Assembly (NCBI GenBank): GCA_021794235.1
Contig: JAJYRE010000006.1
Location: 1 to 35,060 of the forward strand
Reading direction: 5' to 3'
DNA from: Nanobdellota archaeon
GTDB taxonomy: Archaea > Nanobdellota > Nanobdellia > Parvarchaeales > Parvarchaeaceae
DNA: 35,060 nt
Positions within the stretch are counted from its first letter, which is position 1, and each line of letters starts with the position of its first letter. The translations under genes were made by a program, and so were the position numbers. Below the pieces are notes generated by a model that worked only from the letters and a program-made list of their open reading frames with translations, made no database searches and had not been told where the DNA came from. Of the stretch, positions 8,712 to 18,307 are shown piece by piece.

Positions 8712-9983
8712 TTAAGTCTTAGCTACTAAGTCTATGCATCTTCCGGCCGCGATTGTAAGACCCATGTCCCTGATTGCAAATCCTGCAAGCTGGGGGATTG
8801 TGTCTGCCTTCTCTATCGAAAGCGGCTTAAGAGGCTCCAGCACGACTATAGCTGCGTCACCCTGCTTTATTGTTGCCGGGTTTTCTTCTGCTGTAGCACC
8901 TGTCTTAGGGTCAAGCCTTCTAAGTATTTTCTTGAACCTTACAGGCACCTGTGCCGTGTGTACGTGAAGTACCGGGCTGTATCCTGCGGATATTGCCGTA
9001 GGGTGGTTAAGTACTATTATCTGTGCTGTAAACTCAGTTACTACCGTAGGTGGCGCTGAAACAAGGCCTGCTACGTCTCCTCTCTTTATCTGCTCCTTTT
9101 CAACACCTCTTACGTTGAAGCCGATGTTGTCTCCAGGACCAGCCTGATCAAGAGTCTGGTAGTGCATCTGCACGGACTTTACTTCAGCCTGAACATGCGA
9201 AGGCTCGAAAGTTATCTTGTCTCCCGGCTTTATTATTCCGCTGACTACCTTTCCGACAGGCACTGTTCCTACTCCCTGAATGGAGTATACATCCTCTATC
9301 GGGATTCTAAGAGGTAAAGTTGTAGGTCTCTCTGGTAGAGGAAGTGCGTTAAGTGCTTCCAAAAGAGTAGGGCCTGTGTACCAAGGCATCTTTTCGCTCT
9401 TCTTAGCGAGGTTAAGTCCGTCCTTTGAGGAGATTGGTATGTAGTGAAGCTGCTCTGCGTTGGAATACGAAGCCTTTACAACCTTCATTACGTCCTCTTT
9501 GACCGCCTTGTATTTGGCCTCGTCGAAGTTAAGGAGGTCCATCTTGTTAAGTGCTATTATTACGTTCTTTATACCGAACACTCTCGAAAGGTATATGTGC
9601 TCCCTAGTCTGCTGCATTACACCCTCTTTTGCGTCTACTACAAGAACTGCCGCGTCGGCTTCCGATGCACCGGTAATCATATTCTTTATGAAGTCTACGT
9701 GTCCAGGTGCGTCGATTATTGTAAATTCGTACTTCTCTGTTGTGAACTTCTTGTGGCTAAGGTCGATTGTTACACCCTTCTTCCTTTCCTCACCGGAGGT
9801 ATCAAGGAAGTAAGCGAACTCAAATTCTACCTTTCCTAAAGTCTCAATTTCCTTCTGTATCTTTGCCTTATCCTGCTCGCTGAAGTTTCCGGTCTCGAAC
9901 AGCAATCTTCCGACTGTCGTTGACTTACCGGAGTCTACGTGCCCTATGAAGATAAGATTCATGTGTGGTTTTCCTTCTGTCAT
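8712..9983 (-). CDS. tuf: Translation elongation factor 1-alpha (EF-1A)
   Basis: MNLIFIGHVDSGKSTTVGRLL, DAPGHVDFIKNMITGASEADAAVLVVDA, NKMD; full-length 423 aa; AAAAAGGTGATT Shine-Dalgarno-like motif upstream. Confidence 0.98.
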   Translation of the reverse strand: MTEGKPHMNLIFIGHVDSGKSTTVGRLLFETGNFSEQDKAKIQKEIETLGKVEFEFAYFLDTSGEERKKGVTIDLSHKKFTTEKYEFTIIDAPGHVDFIKNMITGASEADAAVLVVDAKEGVMQQTREHIYLSRVFGIKNVIIALNKMDLLNFDEAKYKAVKEDVMKVVKASYSNAEQLHYIPISSKDGLNLAKKSEKMPWYTGPTLLEALNALPLPERPTTLPLRIPIEDVYSIQGVGTVPVGKVVSGIIKPGDKITFEPSHVQAEVKSVQMHYQTLDQAGPGDNIGFNVRGVEKEQIKRGDVAGLVSAPPTVVTEFTAQIIVLNHPTAISAGYSPVLHVHTAQVPVRFKKILRRLDPKTGATAEENPATIKQGDAAIVVLEPLKPLSIEKADTIPQLAGFAIRDMGLTIAAGRCIDLVAKT

Positions 9984-10007
9984 ATTCTAATCACCTTTTT
10001 AAAATAT

Positions 10008-10027
10008 TCGATTTTTATCGATTTTTA
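10008..10027. repeat. Tandem duplication 2 x TCGATTTTTA in the EF-1A upstream region
   Basis: TCGATTTTTATCGATTTTTA read directly. Confidence 0.6.
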
Positions 10028-10090
10028 ATATACTATAGAGAAACATTTATTATTTAAATCTTTTGTTTAGAAATTTTCGAGGTAAAACAA

Positions 10091-10195
10091 ATGAAACGAC
10101 GGGTTAAATACGGCGCGAATCAGGGTCGCACGTTTTTTATGGTACTAAACTGCCGTTTACTGCGGCCTATTATAATTAAGCTTGTTACTGCATAA
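10091..10195 (+). CDS. Candidate small ORF, 34-aa basic peptide
   Basis: ATG at 10091 to TAA at 10193: MKRRVKYGANQGRTFFMVLNCRLLRPIIIKLVTA; GAGGT Shine-Dalgarno-like motif about 7 nt upstream; locally GC-richer patch in an AT-rich intergenic gap. Confidence 0.3.
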   Translation: MKRRVKYGANQGRTFFMVLNCRLLRPIIIKLVTA

Positions 10196-10306
10196 AAGTC
10201 GATATAAGAAGCGGTTTCCTGTCATTATTATAATTCTAAAAAGAAATTCTATCAAAAGCATAATAAGCGTATATAAGTGAGAAATTTATTAAAATTAAAT
10301 AAAGAA

Positions 10307-10867
10307 ATGGAAAAGAAAGTAAACTACAACAAACGTTTCATATCGTTCATTCTGGCGATGCTGTCAGGCATCACCGCCATAGCCAGCGCTGTAGCCGCAC
10401 TTGTTATAAACTGGGGTATATTGGTGTCCAATACCGGCACGTTATCTAGCAACATCTACAATTCATTGCTCAACGTATACGGATATCTTAACGTGACGGT
10501 AAACACGTCCCAGGTCCTGCAATACGCCCAAAACCTTGCAACCGTAGAATCTTACCTGCAGCAGGGTCTTTTCGTGTTCATACCTCTTATGATAATAGCA
10601 GGAGCATTCATGATAGTGTCCGCAATGTTCATAAAATCGAAGAACAAGGAGAGGGAGAGGATGGGAACAATATATACCGTGATATTCTCCATTCTGACGC
10701 TGATAGGATTCATGGTATACCTAGTCTTAAACCCGACAGCGTTCATAGCACTGTTCAGCTACCTTGGCAGTGGGGGATCAACTGCGTATCTTGTATACGG
10801 CCTATTCATGAGCTACATAATACTCGGTGTATTATCGACTATAGTTAAACTTACAGACAAGGAATAG
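10307..10867 (+). CDS. Hypothetical multi-pass membrane protein
   Basis: Four hydrophobic segments. The track's GTG start (10277) lies in a TATATAAG promoter-like motif, so ATG 10307 (MEKKVNYNKRF) is preferred. Confidence 0.7.
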   Translation: MEKKVNYNKRFISFILAMLSGITAIASAVAALVINWGILVSNTGTLSSNIYNSLLNVYGYLNVTVNTSQVLQYAQNLATVESYLQQGLFVFIPLMIIAGAFMIVSAMFIKSKNKERERMGTIYTVIFSILTLIGFMVYLVLNPTAFIALFSYLGSGGSTAYLVYGLFMSYIILGVLSTIVKLTDKE

Positions 10868-10903
10868 GTAGATATTTATTTCTTAAATGCTAGGAGAATA
10901 TTC

Positions 10904-11992
10904 ATGAACGTTTCAAAGATAATGACAAGGAAGGTCCTTTGTGCTGATGCAAACCTGCCTATAGACAAAGTAATAGAGCTGATGGATTCCAAGAACGTAA
11001 AGGAACTCCCTGTACTGCAGAAAAAGAAGTACGTTGGACTGCTGACATACTATGATGTTATCTCCGTTGATGCTATGCGCGCCAAGAAGGCGATAGACCT
11101 TGCAAAGAAGGTTCCTGTCATATACCAGCGTGATTCCATAGACAAGACGATACAGCTGATGCAGAGCACGGGTGTAGGCGCACTGCCTGTGGTGGATGAG
11201 GACAAGAAGCTGATAGGTATAGTATCGGACTATGATGTCCTTAAACTGCTGATAAACAGCAGAGTATTCGATTCCATAAAGGTGGAGGACCTGGTTATAA
11301 AGAGATTTCCGATACTCAGAACTGAGGATACCATCGGAAGGGCACAGAACCTGGCAGCGATAAACAAGATAGACAGTCTGCCTATAATAGACAACTTCGG
11401 AAAACTCGTCGGGGAAGTTATGATAGCCGACATATTCAACTATATGTTCAATAAGAGGCTTACAAGCACAAACAAGGGCAAGAAGGATCCCGACAAGAAG
11501 GATTACTCCTACAATGAAGTTAATGTAATGGAAGTAGCCAGGAAGGAGCTCCCTAAGATATACCTGAATCTAAACCTCAGAAAGGCCCTGGAGATGATGC
11601 TAACAGCGAAGGTTAAGGGTACGACGGTCATAGACAACGATAACAGGCCCGTCGGTATACTGAGCAGGCTGAAGATACTAGACCTTCTTGCAGCCAAGAA
11701 TATAGGGGACAGTATAGATATAGAAGTTTCGGGAGATTACGACTGGGACTTCATAATAATGATAAGAACCCTGATAAACAGGAAGGAATCCATACTCTAC
11801 AACGCCGGCGGTATCAATAAGATAAAGATACACATCAAAAAGATACGAGACGTCACTGGCAAATACCAGATGAACATGACTGCGTTCGGAAAGAAAAGAT
11901 ACAATCTTAAGGTCGATGGAGTGATAAAGGAAGTGCTCTTCCAGGAGCTTATCGACAAGTTAGAGAACGGAATAGAACATCTTAGGGACTGA
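10904..11992 (+). CDS. Multi-CBS-domain protein
   Basis: Four repeats of CBS pattern (MNVSKIMTRKVLCADANLPIDKVIELM...KELPVL; VGALPVVDEDKKLIGIVSDYDVL; IDSLPIIDNFGKLVGEVMIADIF; GTTVIDNDNRPVGILSRLKIL). Confidence 0.88.
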   Translation: MNVSKIMTRKVLCADANLPIDKVIELMDSKNVKELPVLQKKKYVGLLTYYDVISVDAMRAKKAIDLAKKVPVIYQRDSIDKTIQLMQSTGVGALPVVDEDKKLIGIVSDYDVLKLLINSRVFDSIKVEDLVIKRFPILRTEDTIGRAQNLAAINKIDSLPIIDNFGKLVGEVMIADIFNYMFNKRLTSTNKGKKDPDKKDYSYNEVNVMEVARKELPKIYLNLNLRKALEMMLTAKVKGTTVIDNDNRPVGILSRLKILDLLAAKNIGDSIDIEVSGDYDWDFIIMIRTLINRKESILYNAGGINKIKIHIKKIRDVTGKYQMNMTAFGKKRYNLKVDGVIKEVLFQELIDKLENGIEHLRD

Positions 11993-14900
11993 TCAGAACG
12001 CAAGAAGAGAAGTCTGTTTTTCCTGCTGCTTTTCTCCAAATACGCTGTCCAGAGTTATCTTTATCAGCTCAAGTTCGTTCTTTAGGTACTTTGGTATATC
12101 GTAGTTGTTGGCTATCTCCAGAGAAACTTTGAGGTATTTTTTAACGTTGCCTTCACTGGATGTAAGGACCAGATTCCCGCCGCATTTCCTGCACTTGCCG
12201 AGAAGCGGGGCCCGCTTGTACCTCTCGTTGCATTTTACGCACCTGAACTCTTCCGTTCCGAACCTCCTGAGGTTTCCCTTAATGTCCTTTATAAAATGCT
12301 TCTCTATGATTATCCTTGCGGTGTCGGCTAGATCCACCGCCCTTATCATTTTCTGGAGCTTCATCTGGGATGTCACCTTGTCCATCATAGTCTCCAGCGT
12401 CTTGTATGATGAAACATTTACTCCATAGTTTATGTTTTCGGTGTCGTGGGTGAAGTAAATTGTCGCGTCCGGATCCTTGAGTATGGACTTAACCTGCTTG
12501 ATTTTAACGTCGGAAGGCTTTGGATAGTTGAGTGTAGCCTCATAGAATTCCTTTGGGTATTTGTCCACTATATCCAGATTGTAGGCCTCCGCATCTATGC
12601 TGTTGATGTCTAGTACCGTAGAGATAACAAGCGGGGAATCCATATACCTCGCTCCTCTGGTATCCGGCAGGAGTTCTCTATCAAAGTTCAGAAGCATGTC
12701 CGTAAGAAGTAGGAGTGCAGCTTCGTCTCCATCGCAGTTTCTTCTCATAGCCGCGTGGAAGAACGGATGCGCAAATAGCCCCTGTGTCTTTGAGAATCCG
12801 ATTATCCTCCCTACCGTACCGGAAGAGGTGTGCGGAGCGAGGCCGACGACAAGCTTTCCTATAAGATCCTGTTTGGAATTTACATTCATTATTTTTTCCC
12901 TCTTGTAGTATCTGACCATCAAATCGTCTATAAACTGAGAAACCCTGAAGAATACCTCGGATGCGTTCTCATTCTGGTCGCCGTAGGTAGGTAGTATTAT
13001 ATCCTGCGGCCTGAGCTGGAGTATCTGCTCATTGCTTGTTAACTCTTTTCCGTATACATCCTTATCGTAGCCGAGTTCTTTTAGCTTATCTATTCCGACT
13101 TCTATCTCCTTCGGTTTAAAATGCGTTATCGGCACTTCTATCGCATCAAAACGCACTGTACCGTCCTTGTTAACGTTTAGTTTGTACTGGGACCTGAGTA
13201 TCCCTTTTTCAAGCGGTTCTATGTCCCCTGAAGAATTGAATACTCCCTTGACTCCTTTTATCATTGCAGGCCTTTCCTTTATTCCCAGGTTCAGGAATGC
13301 CCTGTCAAGATACTCCTTAAGGTTTATCCTGACCTTTGATTTCTTAAGGGTCGGCTTCCCGTGATGCACTAGCTCGTTCGTCTTTGCCATACACACCCTG
13401 CAGTAGTACATGCGCCTTGTCGGATTTCCGCACACTTCGCACTTCTGGTATATGGAGTCCCTCTTGCAGTTATCGCAGACTAACATTCCGTAATCGGCCG
13501 TTATAAACACCTTATCCGCCGCATTTATTATATTCCTTGAAGGTCCGCCGCCGTCTGCTATAGGGAAGATAACATTCGGGTTTGTATCCATCTCACGCAT
13601 CTTCGCTTTTTCCGGCCTACCGAGCCTACCGCCGATAAAAGTCCCTGCGGAATCCATTATCCGGAGTCCGCTTAGCTCGCTGAGCACATCCAGGTTTGAT
13701 TTGCCTTCCTTAAACTTCAGGACTGCTTCATCAAAGTTCAGCTTGCCGTATCCCAGCGTATACAGTAAAGAATCCGCGTTATCCACAATTATATCCTCGA
13801 TAACGTAATGCTCTGCACCGAGTAGCTCTAAAGTCCTCTTCGCACCGCTGTCATACTTCAGTCTAAGAACTTTGTGCTCCTTGCCTGAAATAGATGTCTG
13901 AATCTCCACCTTTGCGTGGGTGTAGATATATTCTAAAAGATAGCGTAGCTGGCTCTGGGATACCTGGGACCAGAAGTACAGGAACCTCGGATGCAGTGGC
14001 ACAGAATATTTTGAAGAAATTTCGAGGTAATCCTCGAAGCTGATTGCGTTCTTAGAGGCAGAGACCGCATCGTCTCCGATACTCTCAACTATCCTGTCCC
14101 ACCACTCATCAACAAATGGGGATGGCATTAACAGATGCCCCTGTTCTGAGAAGTCGCCATAACTAAACAGCACGTCACCTAGGTATAGTATCTCGGATAT
14201 CTTATCAAGAACGAGGTTAGCCTCCTCCATCGTATTGATTTTCTTTACTCTTCCGTCCTTCAGCTTAACTGTTGGTCCGTCTACGGTTGAGCAGGGGGTT
14301 ACGGCGCACGCCTTACCTGGAAGCTCTACCCTGAGCTGTGAGCCCGTGGCTATAAAGTCCAATAGTATCTTGTTTGTTGCGGGATTGACAGATGCAGCGG
14401 CCAAGCCTGAAACCCTGCTCCTGCCGTATCTCAGCCTGAATCCGCCGCTGGTAAGCGGATAGGAAAATACGGGTCTGCCGGCTGCGAGCTCCTCCAGATA
14501 TCTGTAATTTGGAAGTACCTTCATTGTCTCATCGGTCTTCTGGCTGGATTCCGCATGAGCCAATTCCTTTATCTTAAGATATTCGTTTAGAAACTTAAAA
14601 TCGTCTGTTATCTTATAACCATCTGAGATATTTTTGAGAGTCTTGTTTACTTTTGCCGCTTTCTGGGAAAAACCCTCGCACATCACAAGACACACCCCTC
14701 CTCTGATCTTATTGGTTTTTATCCTTGGCAGGTTCTTATAGGCTGAAACTTCCCTATCAGAAGTAGGGTCTCCTTCTATCTCTATTGGTATATTGTGCAT
14801 AATGAAGTCCAGTTCAGGGCCGCTGGGCATATACTGGAGCCTTGCCTCATAGTCATTATAATCTGTTACTTCCACTTTTATCCTGCTTATCTCCTGTTCA

Positions 14901-15415
14901 TCGGGATCATATTTTCCAAGATCGAATGCGGCTCTGAGAGTATCGGCTATTACAACAACCGATGCCGCTGCCGTACCGCCCGCTCCTCTTATCGGCCCGC
15001 CAAAATAACAGGCAAGATAGTCATTACCGTCTCTTCTTTTCTTCAGCTCTAGTCCGACAAAACCCTCCAGCGGCGCTGACACGATTGCAGAAGTTATGTA
15101 AGCAAGACCTACTCTTATTCCCATCTCCAGGGCGTCGTGAAGGTTTTCAAACTGTATGAATTTTGATTGTGCGGTTGCTACGGCACTGTCAAGAGCAACT
15201 CTCCAGTCATTCGGCGAATACTTGCTCTCTGCCTGCCTTATGAAATCCGCTAGACCGCTGTTTAGAAGTTTCGGGTTCAGTACGGATAAAAGACCCTCTA
15301 TCCTGGAAGCTATGTCTGCCGCTATCGGAACCTTTACCTCCTTGAATTTTTCTACCAGTTCGTATTGATGTGAGACTTCTGCAGAAATACCTCTGGTATA
15401 AGAATTATCGACCAT
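11993..15415 (-). CDS. polC: DNA polymerase D large subunit DP2
   Basis: 1140 aa; GGPIRGAGGTAAA, LVGLAPHTSSGTVGRIIGFSKTQGLFAHPFFHAAMRRNCDGDEAALLLL, zinc motifs CDNCKRDSIYQKCEVCG and CVKCNERYKRAPLLGKCRKCGG. No intein. Confidence 0.97.
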   Translation of the reverse strand: MVDNSYTRGISAEVSHQYELVEKFKEVKVPIAADIASRIEGLLSVLNPKLLNSGLADFIRQAESKYSPNDWRVALDSAVATAQSKFIQFENLHDALEMGIRVGLAYITSAIVSAPLEGFVGLELKKRRDGNDYLACYFGGPIRGAGGTAAASVVVIADTLRAAFDLGKYDPDEQEISRIKVEVTDYNDYEARLQYMPSGPELDFIMHNIPIEIEGDPTSDREVSAYKNLPRIKTNKIRGGVCLVMCEGFSQKAAKVNKTLKNISDGYKITDDFKFLNEYLKIKELAHAESSQKTDETMKVLPNYRYLEELAAGRPVFSYPLTSGGFRLRYGRSRVSGLAAASVNPATNKILLDFIATGSQLRVELPGKACAVTPCSTVDGPTVKLKDGRVKKINTMEEANLVLDKISEILYLGDVLFSYGDFSEQGHLLMPSPFVDEWWDRIVESIGDDAVSASKNAISFEDYLEISSKYSVPLHPRFLYFWSQVSQSQLRYLLEYIYTHAKVEIQTSISGKEHKVLRLKYDSGAKRTLELLGAEHYVIEDIIVDNADSLLYTLGYGKLNFDEAVLKFKEGKSNLDVLSELSGLRIMDSAGTFIGGRLGRPEKAKMREMDTNPNVIFPIADGGGPSRNIINAADKVFITADYGMLVCDNCKRDSIYQKCEVCGNPTRRMYYCRVCMAKTNELVHHGKPTLKKSKVRINLKEYLDRAFLNLGIKERPAMIKGVKGVFNSSGDIEPLEKGILRSQYKLNVNKDGTVRFDAIEVPITHFKPKEIEVGIDKLKELGYDKDVYGKELTSNEQILQLRPQDIILPTYGDQNENASEVFFRVSQFIDDLMVRYYKREKIMNVNSKQDLIGKLVVGLAPHTSSGTVGRIIGFSKTQGLFAHPFFHAAMRRNCDGDEAALLLLTDMLLNFDRELLPDTRGARYMDSPLVISTVLDINSIDAEAYNLDIVDKYPKEFYEATLNYPKPSDVKIKQVKSILKDPDATIYFTHDTENINYGVNVSSYKTLETMMDKVTSQMKLQKMIRAVDLADTARIIIEKHFIKDIKGNLRRFGTEEFRCVKCNERYKRAPLLGKCRKCGGNLVLTSSEGNVKKYLKVSLEIANNYDIPKYLKNELELIKITLDSVFGEKQQEKQTSLLAF

Positions 15416-15495
15416 ACACTTCTAAACTCCCTATAAAATTTATAGGTTAGCTTAACTTCACGCAAATAAAAGTGTTTTTAAAGCGACTCGCAAAT

Positions 15496-16209
15496 CTACC
15501 TGTACGACGGTGAATTTTTCAGTATTATATCTGCGGCGTCCTTCAATGACGGCACAACGTACGCTTTTCCTTCGAGATTGCCCTCTTCGAACTTCCACGT
15601 CTCCTTCGGAACTAATATGCCGGTTATGCCCAGTTTTGTTGCGGGGTTTATATCAGAACTTGCGCTGTTACCTACAACCCACGTACGGGAAGGAGTCAGT
15701 TTGCTGTCGGATAAAACCTCCTGATACTCCTCAAGCCTCTTCTTAGGATATATATAGATCTTATCGAAGTATCCCGTGATTCCTAGGGTGTCCGTCTTCA
15801 TTCTCTGAATCTCCTGGTCTCCCTTAGTCAGGAGAAGGATCTTATATCCCGAGTCACGCAGCCTGTGAAGCGTTTCGAGCGAATCTTTAAACAGGATAGG
15901 CTTCTTGAATACTGAATATCCTATCTCCTGTATCTTGGATGCTAGCTCTTGCGAATACTGAATATTTTCGGATTTTGAGAGCTGCTCGTACAAAATAAGC
16001 ATTGAATTTGCAAATCTGTCCTTTGATATACCAAACTTCCGGGCCTGTTCGGTATCTAGGTCATCTAGCTTTTCTATTATATTATCCGTCTTGAATGCGG
16101 AGGATTTAAGCAGCGCATCAAATTCATTTTTGGCCCTTGAATAAAGCGACATCGTTTCCCATAGGGTATCATCGCCGTCGAATATGACTGCCTCCAATTT
16201 TGATTTCAT
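15496..16209 (-). CDS. HAD-superfamily hydrolase
   Basis: AVIFDGDDTLWETM motif I, ILLLTKGD motif II, WVVGNSASSDINPA motif IV. Confidence 0.88.
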   Translation of the reverse strand: MKSKLEAVIFDGDDTLWETMSLYSRAKNEFDALLKSSAFKTDNIIEKLDDLDTEQARKFGISKDRFANSMLILYEQLSKSENIQYSQELASKIQEIGYSVFKKPILFKDSLETLHRLRDSGYKILLLTKGDQEIQRMKTDTLGITGYFDKIYIYPKKRLEEYQEVLSDSKLTPSRTWVVGNSASSDINPATKLGITGILVPKETWKFEEGNLEGKAYVVPSLKDAADIILKNSPSYR

Positions 16210-16242
16210 AGAAGGTATATGATGATACTGGATATTTAAAGA

Positions 16243-16389
16243 TTAATCGCCGTTTAGGTAATTTATTCTAGCAAGATACCGTAGCGACAACAGCATCATT
16301 AGACCGTCCGCGGCAGTGATTATAGTTACGTATCCGGATGTCTCCGAATTGTTCAAAAATAGAAAGTAAAACTTTATTTTAGCACGCAT
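16243..16389 (-). CDS. Candidate small ORF, 48 aa, upstream of the HAD gene
   Basis: MRAKIKFYFLFLNNSETSGYVTIITAADGLMMLLSLRYLARINYLNGD; ATG at 16389 lies in the gap between divergent genes. The track's longer 115-aa version (16243..16590) overlaps the FAD gene antisense. Confidence 0.35.
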   Translation of the reverse strand: MRAKIKFYFLFLNNSETSGYVTIITAADGLMMLLSLRYLARINYLNGD

Positions 16390-16402
16390 GCTATAAGATA
16401 AC

Positions 16403-17764
16403 ATGCCAGAAGTATTTGATGTCATAATAGTCGGCGGCGGTATAACAGGTACCTCCCTGATGTATATGTTAAGCAGGTTTACCGGTGTAAAAAGCATTCT
16501 ACTCCTAGAAAAGTATGATAAGATCGCCCCGCTGAATTCCAACAGCAGAAGCAACAGCCAGACACTGCATTTTGGCGATATAGAAACCAACTACAGCCTG
16601 GAGAAAATCAGAAAAGTCAACAGGGTGTCTACACTCACCCTAAAATATTGCATGGCGCTGCCAGAGAGGTTCAGAAACTCGACTATACAGGAGTGTCAGA
16701 CTATGGTACTCGCAGTCGGAAAAGAAGAATCGGAACAGATTTCTAAAATATATGACTCTGGGATAAGGGAGATATTCCCGACAATGAGGCTTCTCAACAA
16801 AAACGAGATAAACGAACTGGAGCCGAATGTTGTCGCAGGCAGGGACCCGTCGGAACAGATAACGGGACTAACCAGCGGTCACGGGTATATGGTCGATTTT
16901 GGCAAGCTCTCGGAAACGTTCGTAGAAGACGCAACAAAAAACGATAAAGTAGAAATAAAGGTAGTATTCAATCACAAAGTCATCGATACAAAAAAGACCG
17001 ACGATTATTATACCGTACGGACCGATAAGGGTGAGGAATTTAAGGGGAGGTTTATCGATTTTTCTACCGGAACTTACAGCCTCTACTTTGCAAAAAAGAT
17101 GGGGCTGGAGCAGAATCTATCAATATTGAACATAGGAGGGGGATTCTACAACTCCAGAAGGGTCCTTAAGGGTAAGGTCTATAGGTTCCAGCACAGCGGA
17201 ATACCGTTTGCAGCCATACACGCCGACCCTGACATAAACGACCCCAACGTTACCAGATTCGGCCCGACTGTAAAGGTTCCCCTTTCTTTGGAGAAGGGGA
17301 AGAGAGGGACGTTTATGGACTATGTCAAATCATTTGATTTTGATCTAGATACGTTAAAGAGCCTGAAAAATATATTTTTCGAGAAGAACATCAGGAAGAT
17401 AATAAGACAGAACTTTGTATATGATATCCCGGGTGTGGGTAAGAGAAGCTTCATGAAACATGAAGTCAACAAAATAATACCGACTCTTCGCATAAACGAA
17501 TTAAAGTTTGCGCCAGAGATGGGCGGGATAAGGCCGCAAATAATAGATGAACGGACAAAGAAATTCGCAGTTGGCGATGATAAGATAAAGGGAGAAGGAC
17601 TAACCTTCAACATAACGCCGTCGCCGGGAGCGAGTGCTTGTCTCGGAAATGCGCTTGTGGACGCGATGGACATATCAAAATACCTAAACTTAGATTTCGG
17701 GTCCGAAGGATTCACTAGAAGCTTTGGCATAGAGCCGGAGAAGATATATTCCAGCTACGACTAA
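16403..17764 (+). CDS. FAD-dependent oxidoreductase, malate:quinone oxidoreductase-like
   Basis: FDVIIVGGGITGTSLMYMLSRF dinucleotide-binding motif; LNSNSRSNSQTLHFGDIETNYS resembles the Mqo N-terminal region; FNITPSPGASACLGNALVDA. Confidence 0.75.
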   Translation: MPEVFDVIIVGGGITGTSLMYMLSRFTGVKSILLLEKYDKIAPLNSNSRSNSQTLHFGDIETNYSLEKIRKVNRVSTLTLKYCMALPERFRNSTIQECQTMVLAVGKEESEQISKIYDSGIREIFPTMRLLNKNEINELEPNVVAGRDPSEQITGLTSGHGYMVDFGKLSETFVEDATKNDKVEIKVVFNHKVIDTKKTDDYYTVRTDKGEEFKGRFIDFSTGTYSLYFAKKMGLEQNLSILNIGGGFYNSRRVLKGKVYRFQHSGIPFAAIHADPDINDPNVTRFGPTVKVPLSLEKGKRGTFMDYVKSFDFDLDTLKSLKNIFFEKNIRKIIRQNFVYDIPGVGKRSFMKHEVNKIIPTLRINELKFAPEMGGIRPQIIDERTKKFAVGDDKIKGEGLTFNITPSPGASACLGNALVDAMDISKYLNLDFGSEGFTRSFGIEPEKIYSSYD

Positions 17765-17768
17765 GTTA

Positions 17769-18254
17769 TTACGGATCACTCAATATATTGAGCCCGCCGT
17801 ATTCGTAGCGTTCATATCCACCCTTCCTCAGCTTAGCCTCGGCGTGTATCAAAACCTTTTCGATAACAGTTTCCTTTTCGCTTTCAATTTTATTATACAA
17901 AGCGGTATACTGGTCATGTTTAGCACTGTCGATATGTCTCTTATCCAGTAAGAAATCAAATGCGATACGTCCTTGCTTATCCTGCAACTTCCCATAAGCC
18001 ATGGCGATATCAAGATAAAGGCTGCCGAGCATAACGTTTCCTGATTCTTCAACTGTTGTATAAAATCTTTCAAACCTTTTACTGCCCACATCGCCATAAA
18101 ATCTTTTCAGGTTCCTTTTAACAGAGTTTTTCTTAAATACGCTGGTAGGATCCACTCCTGCTATTATTTTGGCGGTTCTATAAGACTGATTAGAGAGGCC
18201 ACCGCATATTTTATCTGACATTTCCAGCAACAATTCTTCTATTTTTCTTGCCAT
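17769..18254 (-). CDS. Hypothetical protein, divergently transcribed from the TrmB-like regulator
   Basis: 161-aa ORF, soluble, helical-looking; no family recognised. Confidence 0.7.
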   Translation of the reverse strand: MARKIEELLLEMSDKICGGLSNQSYRTAKIIAGVDPTSVFKKNSVKRNLKRFYGDVGSKRFERFYTTVEESGNVMLGSLYLDIAMAYGKLQDKQGRIAFDFLLDKRHIDSAKHDQYTALYNKIESEKETVIEKVLIHAEAKLRKGGYERYEYGGLNILSDP

Positions 18255-18287
18255 AACACAAAAAGCTTATCAACGTATTAATAATAG

Positions 18288-18307
18288 ATTCTCCTAAATA
18301 GGAGAAT
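18288..18307. promoter_or_regulatory. Perfect inverted repeat overlapping the start codon of the TrmB-like regulator
   Basis: ATTCTCCTA-AA-TAGGAGAAT: 9-bp arms, 2-bp spacer; the ATG at 18306 begins inside the right arm. Confidence 0.6.

Noticed and set aside
9444-9839. 131-aa Val/Tyr/Leu-rich ORF antisense to EF-1A
   Set aside because: Composition typical of an antisense reading of a conserved gene; no RBS or family resemblance.
11993-15415. Possible intein in DP2 (common in archaeal PolC)
   Set aside because: Length (1140 aa) and continuous motif order show no insertion.
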